Shown here: positions 6,583-9,162 of the stretch, piece by piece
Layout: each line of letters starts with the position of its first letter
Numbering within the stretch: the first letter of the stretch is position 1
DNA from: an uncultured Collinsella sp.
GTDB lineage: Bacteria > Actinomycetota > Coriobacteriia > Coriobacteriales > Coriobacteriaceae
DNA: 9,162 bases
Reading direction: 5' to 3'
Assembly: GCA_900543945.1 (NCBI GenBank)
Contig: UQTN01000086.1
Span: 1 to 9,162 of the forward strand
The notes under the pieces: generated by a model
Database searches by the model: none
What the model was told of the DNA's origin: nothing
Seen by the model: only the letters and a program-made list of their open reading frames with translations
Translations under genes and position numbers: made by a program

Positions 6583-6742
6583 GCCACGAAACTGGCCCAT
6601 CTACTACGTTTGGCCCGACACCCCCAAACACAACCGCGTTTTATGAAAAACCGCAGGCTTTCTACCTGCGGTTTTCTTTTTTCGTTGTTCGCTGTGGTTG
6701 AGGGTGGTGGCTTAAACGTAGTAGATGGGCCAGTTTCGTGGC
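6583..6742. repeat. Palindromic element B
   Basis: A 160-bp element bounded by perfect 29-bp inverted arms (6583-6611 and 6714-6742). The inverted similarity continues inward imperfectly to the central hairpin at 6647-6675, so nearly the whole element is one long palindrome. Its core shares TCTACCTGCGGTTTTNTTTT and, 12 bases later, TGTGGTTG with element A, in the same register relative to the centre. The outer arms are unlike those of A. It contains no coding sequence. Confidence 0.85.
6645..6682. terminator. Bidirectional intrinsic terminator, core of element B
   Basis: AAAACCGCAGG (6647-6657) pairs perfectly with CCTGCGGTTTT (6665-6675) around a seven-base loop. The plus strand continues with C and six T; the minus strand continues with a T run (6650 down to 6646). 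Lying between the convergent ecf operon and exodeoxyribonuclease gene, it probably ends transcription from both sides. Confidence 0.85.
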
Positions 6743-6778
6743 AAGCGAGCTGCGTGGATGATCTCGCGAAGTGAAAAT

Positions 6779-6798
6779 GATTCGTTTTCCTCCGTCCC
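6779..6798 (+). repeat. Imperfect direct repeat, right copy, flanking element B
   Basis: GATTCGTTTTCCTCCGTCCC is the partner of the copy at 6543-6560. The next bases form a hairpin: CCCCAG (6796-6801) with CTGGGG (6810-6815), which ends directly at the exodeoxyribonuclease stop codon. That hairpin has no T tract on the minus strand, so it is not a convincing terminator. Confidence 0.45.
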
Positions 6799-6815
6799 CA
6801 GGGGATCAGCTGGGG

Positions 6816-7634
6816 CTAGAGCTCTAGCGTGAGGGTGACGGGGCAGTGGTCGCTGCCAAAGATGTCGCCGCGGATGCCCGTGTCGCGCACGTTGCCGGCG
6901 ATTGCGTCGCTTACCAGGAAGTAGTCGATGCGCCAACCGGCGTTGTTCTTGCGGGCATTAAAGCGGTAGCTCCACCAGCTGTAGACGCCCTCGACGTCGG
7001 GGTTTGCCGCGCGCCAGGTATCGGTAAAGCCGGCGTTGAGCAGCTCGGTAAACTTGCCGCGCTCCTCGTCCGAAAAGCCGGCGTTGCCGCGGTTGGACTT
7101 GGGGTTCTTAAGGTCGATCTCCTCGTGCGCCACGTTAAAGTCGCCGCAGGTCACGACGGGTTTGCCGGTCTCGCGCTCGAGCGCGTTCAAAAAGCCGCGG
7201 TAAGCATCGTCCCAGGCCATGCGCACGTCGATGCGGGCGAGTTCATTTTGGGCGTTGGGTGTATAGACGTCGACAAACCAGAACTTGTCGAACTCCAGCG
7301 CGCAGACGCGGCCCTCGGTTGCGGCTTGGGCGACGAGTACGGCCGCCTCGCCCTCGCCGGCGTGGGGTAACAGCGCGTCGGCATGCAGCACGCACAGCGG
7401 TTCCTGGCGGCTAAAGACCGCAGTGCCCGAATAGCCTTTACGCTCGGCGTAGCTCCAAGTTTGGTGATAGCCGGTCAGGTCAATATCGACCTGGCCTTCT
7501 TGCAACTTGGTCTCTTGCAGCGCCAGGATATCGACGTCGAGTTCTTGCGCGATCTGGATAAAGCTCGGGTCCTTTTTGAGCACGGCGCGCAGGCCGTTGA
7601 CGTTCCACGAGGCGAAAGTGTAAGTCTGAGGCAT
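6816..7634 (-). CDS. xth: Exodeoxyribonuclease III (AP endonuclease)
   Basis: Mg-dependent nuclease of base excision repair that cleaves DNA 5' to abasic sites and degrades 3' ends of duplex DNA. The 272-residue product has full family length. Expected active-site residues of the exonuclease-endonuclease-phosphatase fold are present: N11 in SWNVNGLRA, E41 in LQETK, Y124 in VDVYTPN, D165 and N167 in CGDFNVAH, D237 in RIDYFL, and D262-H263 in GSDHCP. The YSWWSYR segment (218-224) is typical of the bacterial ExoA/XthA branch. The start at 7634 has AAAGGA (7639-7644) just upstream on the minus strand. It is monocistronic in view, divergent from the sirtuin gene and convergent with the ecf operon. 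The stop codon lies inside a perfect 12-bp palindrome, CTAGAGCTCTAG (6816-6827). Confidence 0.97.
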   Translation of the reverse strand: MPQTYTFASWNVNGLRAVLKKDPSFIQIAQELDVDILALQETKLQEGQVDIDLTGYHQTWSYAERKGYSGTAVFSRQEPLCVLHADALLPHAGEGEAAVLVAQAATEGRVCALEFDKFWFVDVYTPNAQNELARIDVRMAWDDAYRGFLNALERETGKPVVTCGDFNVAHEEIDLKNPKSNRGNAGFSDEERGKFTELLNAGFTDTWRAANPDVEGVYSWWSYRFNARKNNAGWRIDYFLVSDAIAGNVRDTGIRGDIFGSDHCPVTLTLEL

Positions 7635-7696
7635 GGTGTCCTTTCGACGGGGTTGGCAGGCTTAAGATTAGCGCAACAGGGGCGGGGTGGGCTCCG

Positions 7697-7724
7697 CGCA
7701 TGCTGACTTAAAGGTCGCATGCTG
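7697..7724 (+). repeat. Short direct repeats between xth and the sirtuin gene
   Basis: CGCATGCTG occurs at 7697-7705 and again at 7716-7724, 19 bases apart start to start, in the 135-base divergent gap. GCATGC within it is a palindrome. Near two-turn spacing on one DNA face would suit a regulator, but nothing further supports that and no clear promoter hexamers are visible in the gap. Confidence 0.3.
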
Positions 7725-7758
7725 GGACATCGCCCGACGCCGCCCGATCAACAAGGAC

Positions 7759-7764
7759 GGAGGA
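7759..7764 (+). promoter_or_regulatory. Ribosome binding site of the sirtuin gene
   Basis: GGAGGA lies five bases before the ATG at 7770. It decides the start: the frame stays open to 7719, but that extension has no ribosome site and is not sirtuin-like. Confidence 0.88.
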
Positions 7765-7769
7765 CTCAT

Positions 7770-8522
7770 ATGACGCAGGCAATATCGAATCCCAAGCAGG
7801 CCTCCGCCGCGCTGGCGGAGCTTTTTGATACCCACAAGCGCGTGGTCTTCTTTGGCGGCGCGGGTGTTTCCACGGCGAGCGGCATCCCCGATTTCCGCAG
7901 CGTGGACGGCCTGTATCACCAGCAGTTTGCCTATCCGCCCGAGACCATGCTGTCGCATAGCTTTTACGAGGCGCATCCGGCCGAGTTCTTCGACTTTTAC
8001 CGCACCAAGATGATCGCGCTTAACGCTAAGCCCAACCGCTGCCACACCAAGCTGGCCGAGCTGGAGCGCGTCGGCAAGCTTGATGCCGTGGTGACGCAAA
8101 ACATCGACGGCTTGCATCAGATGGCGGGCTCGCAGCGCGTGTTCGAGCTGCACGGATCGGTCCATCGCAACATTTGCCAGTCGTGCGGCGCGGTCTATAG
8201 CGCCGAGTGGATTTGCTCGCGCGAGCATGAGGACGCCGCGGGCGTGCCCGTGTGCCCTGCGTGCGGTGGTCGCATCAAGCCCGATGTGGTGCTCTACGAA
8301 GAGCCGCTCGACGAGTATGTGTTGACCGGTGCCGTTGCCGCCATCGCTGCGGCCGATGCCCTCATCGTGGGCGGAACATCGCTCGTGGTGTACCCGGCGG
8401 CGGGTCTCACACGCTACTTTGCTGGCGATACGCTGGCCATTTGCAATTTGGCGCCTACCGATCAGGATGCAAATGCCGACCTGCTGATTTCTTGCGACAT
8501 CGCGGCCGCGTTTGCGTTCTAG
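7770..8522 (+). CDS. cobB: NAD-dependent protein deacylase, Sir2 family
   Basis: Sirtuin that removes acyl groups from protein lysines using NAD, releasing nicotinamide and O-acyl-ADP-ribose. The product has 250 residues, normal for bacterial sirtuins. Motifs in order: NAD-binding GAGVSTASGIPDFRS (30-44), TQNIDGLH (109-116), catalytic histidine in ELHGS (H128), a four-cysteine zinc site (C136, C139, C162, C165), GGTSLVVYPA (201-210) and the late NL (226-227). The overall pattern, including SLVVYPAA, resembles class U enzymes such as the Thermotoga deacetylase. The Ala/Tyr/Arg signature of desuccinylases is not evident, so deacetylation is the likelier activity. It is divergent from xth and followed by folP 95 bases later. 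The symbol follows general bacterial usage; the protein substrates are unknown. Confidence 0.95.
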   Translation: MTQAISNPKQASAALAELFDTHKRVVFFGGAGVSTASGIPDFRSVDGLYHQQFAYPPETMLSHSFYEAHPAEFFDFYRTKMIALNAKPNRCHTKLAELERVGKLDAVVTQNIDGLHQMAGSQRVFELHGSVHRNICQSCGAVYSAEWICSREHEDAAGVPVCPACGGRIKPDVVLYEEPLDEYVLTGAVAAIAAADALIVGGTSLVVYPAAGLTRYFAGDTLAICNLAPTDQDANADLLISCDIAAAFAF

Positions 8523-8536
8523 CCCGTGTGCGCGGA

Positions 8537-8542
8537 TACAAT
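8537..8542 (+). promoter_or_regulatory. Candidate -10 element for folP
   Basis: TACAAT lies 15 bases after the sirtuin stop codon and about 75 bases before the folP start. The best -35-like hexamer, TTGCGT (8512-8517), overlaps the end of the sirtuin gene with a 19-base spacer, longer than ideal. If real, folP starts its own transcription unit with a structured leader. Confidence 0.4.
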
Positions 8543-8564
8543 AGAAAGACTAAGTGCAAAGCGA

Positions 8565-8605
8565 CCCCGCCGCCAGCTCCCCAAGCTCGGCGGCGTGGGC
8601 ATTTT
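8565..8605 (+). terminator. Strong GC hairpin between the sirtuin gene and folP
   Basis: CGCCGCC (8568-8574) pairs with GGCGGCG (8589-8595), AGCT (8575-8578) pairs with AGCT (8584-8587) across a one-base bulge, and CCC (8565-8567) can pair with GGG (8597-8599). The loop is CCCCA. Only ATTTT follows, so it is a weak or partial terminator. Because it ends immediately before the folP ribosome site, it may instead be a leader or attenuator hairpin of folP. Confidence 0.5.
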
Positions 8606-8611
8606 AGGAGG
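8606..8611 (+). promoter_or_regulatory. Ribosome binding site of folP
   Basis: A consensus AGGAGG six bases before the ATG at 8618. An in-frame ATG at 8612 is too close to this site to be used, so 8618 is the start. Confidence 0.9.
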
Positions 8612-8617
8612 ATGTTC

Positions 8618-9162
8618 ATGGCGAACGACAGCAAGACATGGCGGTGCGGAAAGTATGAGCTCAGCTTTGACCGTCCGCGCATCATGGGCGTCCTCAACGT
8701 GACGCCCGATTCGTTTAGCGATGGCGGGGAGCACTTCGACCCGGATGCCGCCATCGAGTATGGCCTGGCGATGCTCGACGCCGGCGCCGACATCATCGAC
8801 GTAGGCGGCGAGTCCACGCGCCCTGGCTTTACCCCGGTCAACCCCGACGAGGAGGCTCGCCGCGTGCTGCCCGTGGTGCGCGCGCTGGCCAAAGAGGGCG
8901 CCATCGTCTCGATCGACACGCGCCACGTGGCGGTTGCCAAGGCGGCCGTGCGCTGCGGTGCTTCGATTGTCAACGATGTGACGGGCTTCACCGACCCCAA
9001 GATGGTCGAGTTCGTTAAGACGAGCACCTGCGGCGTCATCGTAATGCACGCCGGCGAGGTCGCCGCGCCCGCTCGTACGCACGCGACGGTGCAGCTCGAT
9101 ACTTCGGCCGCGGCGTTTGTTGCCGAGAAGGCGCGCGAGGCGGCCGCCGAGGCTGCGCGCGA
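8618..9162 (+). CDS. folP: Dihydropteroate synthase (partial, runs off the right edge)
   Basis: Condenses p-aminobenzoate with 6-hydroxymethyl-dihydropterin pyrophosphate to make dihydropteroate in folate synthesis; the sulfonamide target. About 181 residues are visible of an expected 270-300, so the C-terminal part of the TIM barrel is missing. Signature motifs: MGVLNVTPDSFSDGG (23-37), IDVGGESTRPG (60-70, the mobile loop 2 region), SIDTR (98-102), IVNDVTG (117-123) and VIVMH (140-144). The asparagine of the first motif (N27), D100 and N119 are residues expected in the active site. The start is fixed by the AGGAGG ribosome site. The gene has no stop inside the window. Whether further folate genes follow cannot be seen. 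Confidence 0.96.
   Translation, partial: MANDSKTWRCGKYELSFDRPRIMGVLNVTPDSFSDGGEHFDPDAAIEYGLAMLDAGADIIDVGGESTRPGFTPVNPDEEARRVLPVVRALAKEGAIVSIDTRHVAVAKAAVRCGASIVNDVTGFTDPKMVEFVKTSTCGVIVMHAGEVAAPARTHATVQLDTSAAAFVAEKAREAAAEAAR

Noticed and set aside
6334..6742. CRISPR array
   Set aside because: The repeats are inverted rather than direct, are not regularly spaced, and no cas gene is in view.
6577..6936. Small open frames in and near element B (6577-6774 plus, 6712-6936 minus)
   Set aside because: They run through inverted repeats and the terminator or overlap xth, lack ribosome sites and resemble no protein.

Overview
The window is G+C-rich, with strong GC bias at third codon positions. Its gene content and style fit a Coriobacteriia-type actinobacterium, most likely Collinsella or a close relative. 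That assignment is an inference from protein style and recalled intergenic motifs; no search was run.

Layout. Positions 1-258 hold no supported gene: a possible structured RNA or unrecognised sequence, then the prs terminator. On the minus strand, glmU (2849 to 1437) is followed by prs (1245 to 259), the glmU-prs order common in Gram-positive bacteria. Each has its own intrinsic terminator, and both terminators end in the same TTTTTCTA tail. Divergently, on the plus strand, lies a compact three-gene ECF transporter operon: ecfT (about 3054-3932), a fused two-domain ATPase (3932-5575) and a membrane S component (5580-6293). Together they look like a complete dedicated vitamin or micronutrient importer with unknown substrate. 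A convergent 522-bp gene-free region (6294-6815) follows, holding two long imperfect palindromes; the core of the second is a strong bidirectional terminator. Then come exodeoxyribonuclease III on the minus strand (7634 to 6816), a divergent class U-like sirtuin (7770-8522), and dihydropteroate synthase folP, which starts at 8618 and runs off the window.

The genes are mostly housekeeping: UDP-GlcNAc for the cell wall, PRPP for nucleotides, base excision repair, NAD-dependent deacylation and folate synthesis. The part that needs a second look is the repeats. Elements A (6334-6499) and B (6583-6742) have the same size and architecture and share a core in the same register, yet their 29-30-bp outer inverted arms are unrelated. 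A third palindromic element, C (4725-4915), lies in frame inside the linker between the two ATPase domains. Its centre matches, at 19 of 23 positions, a sequence downstream of prs at the left edge. These look like members of dispersed palindromic repeat families, one of which appears to have become protein-coding.
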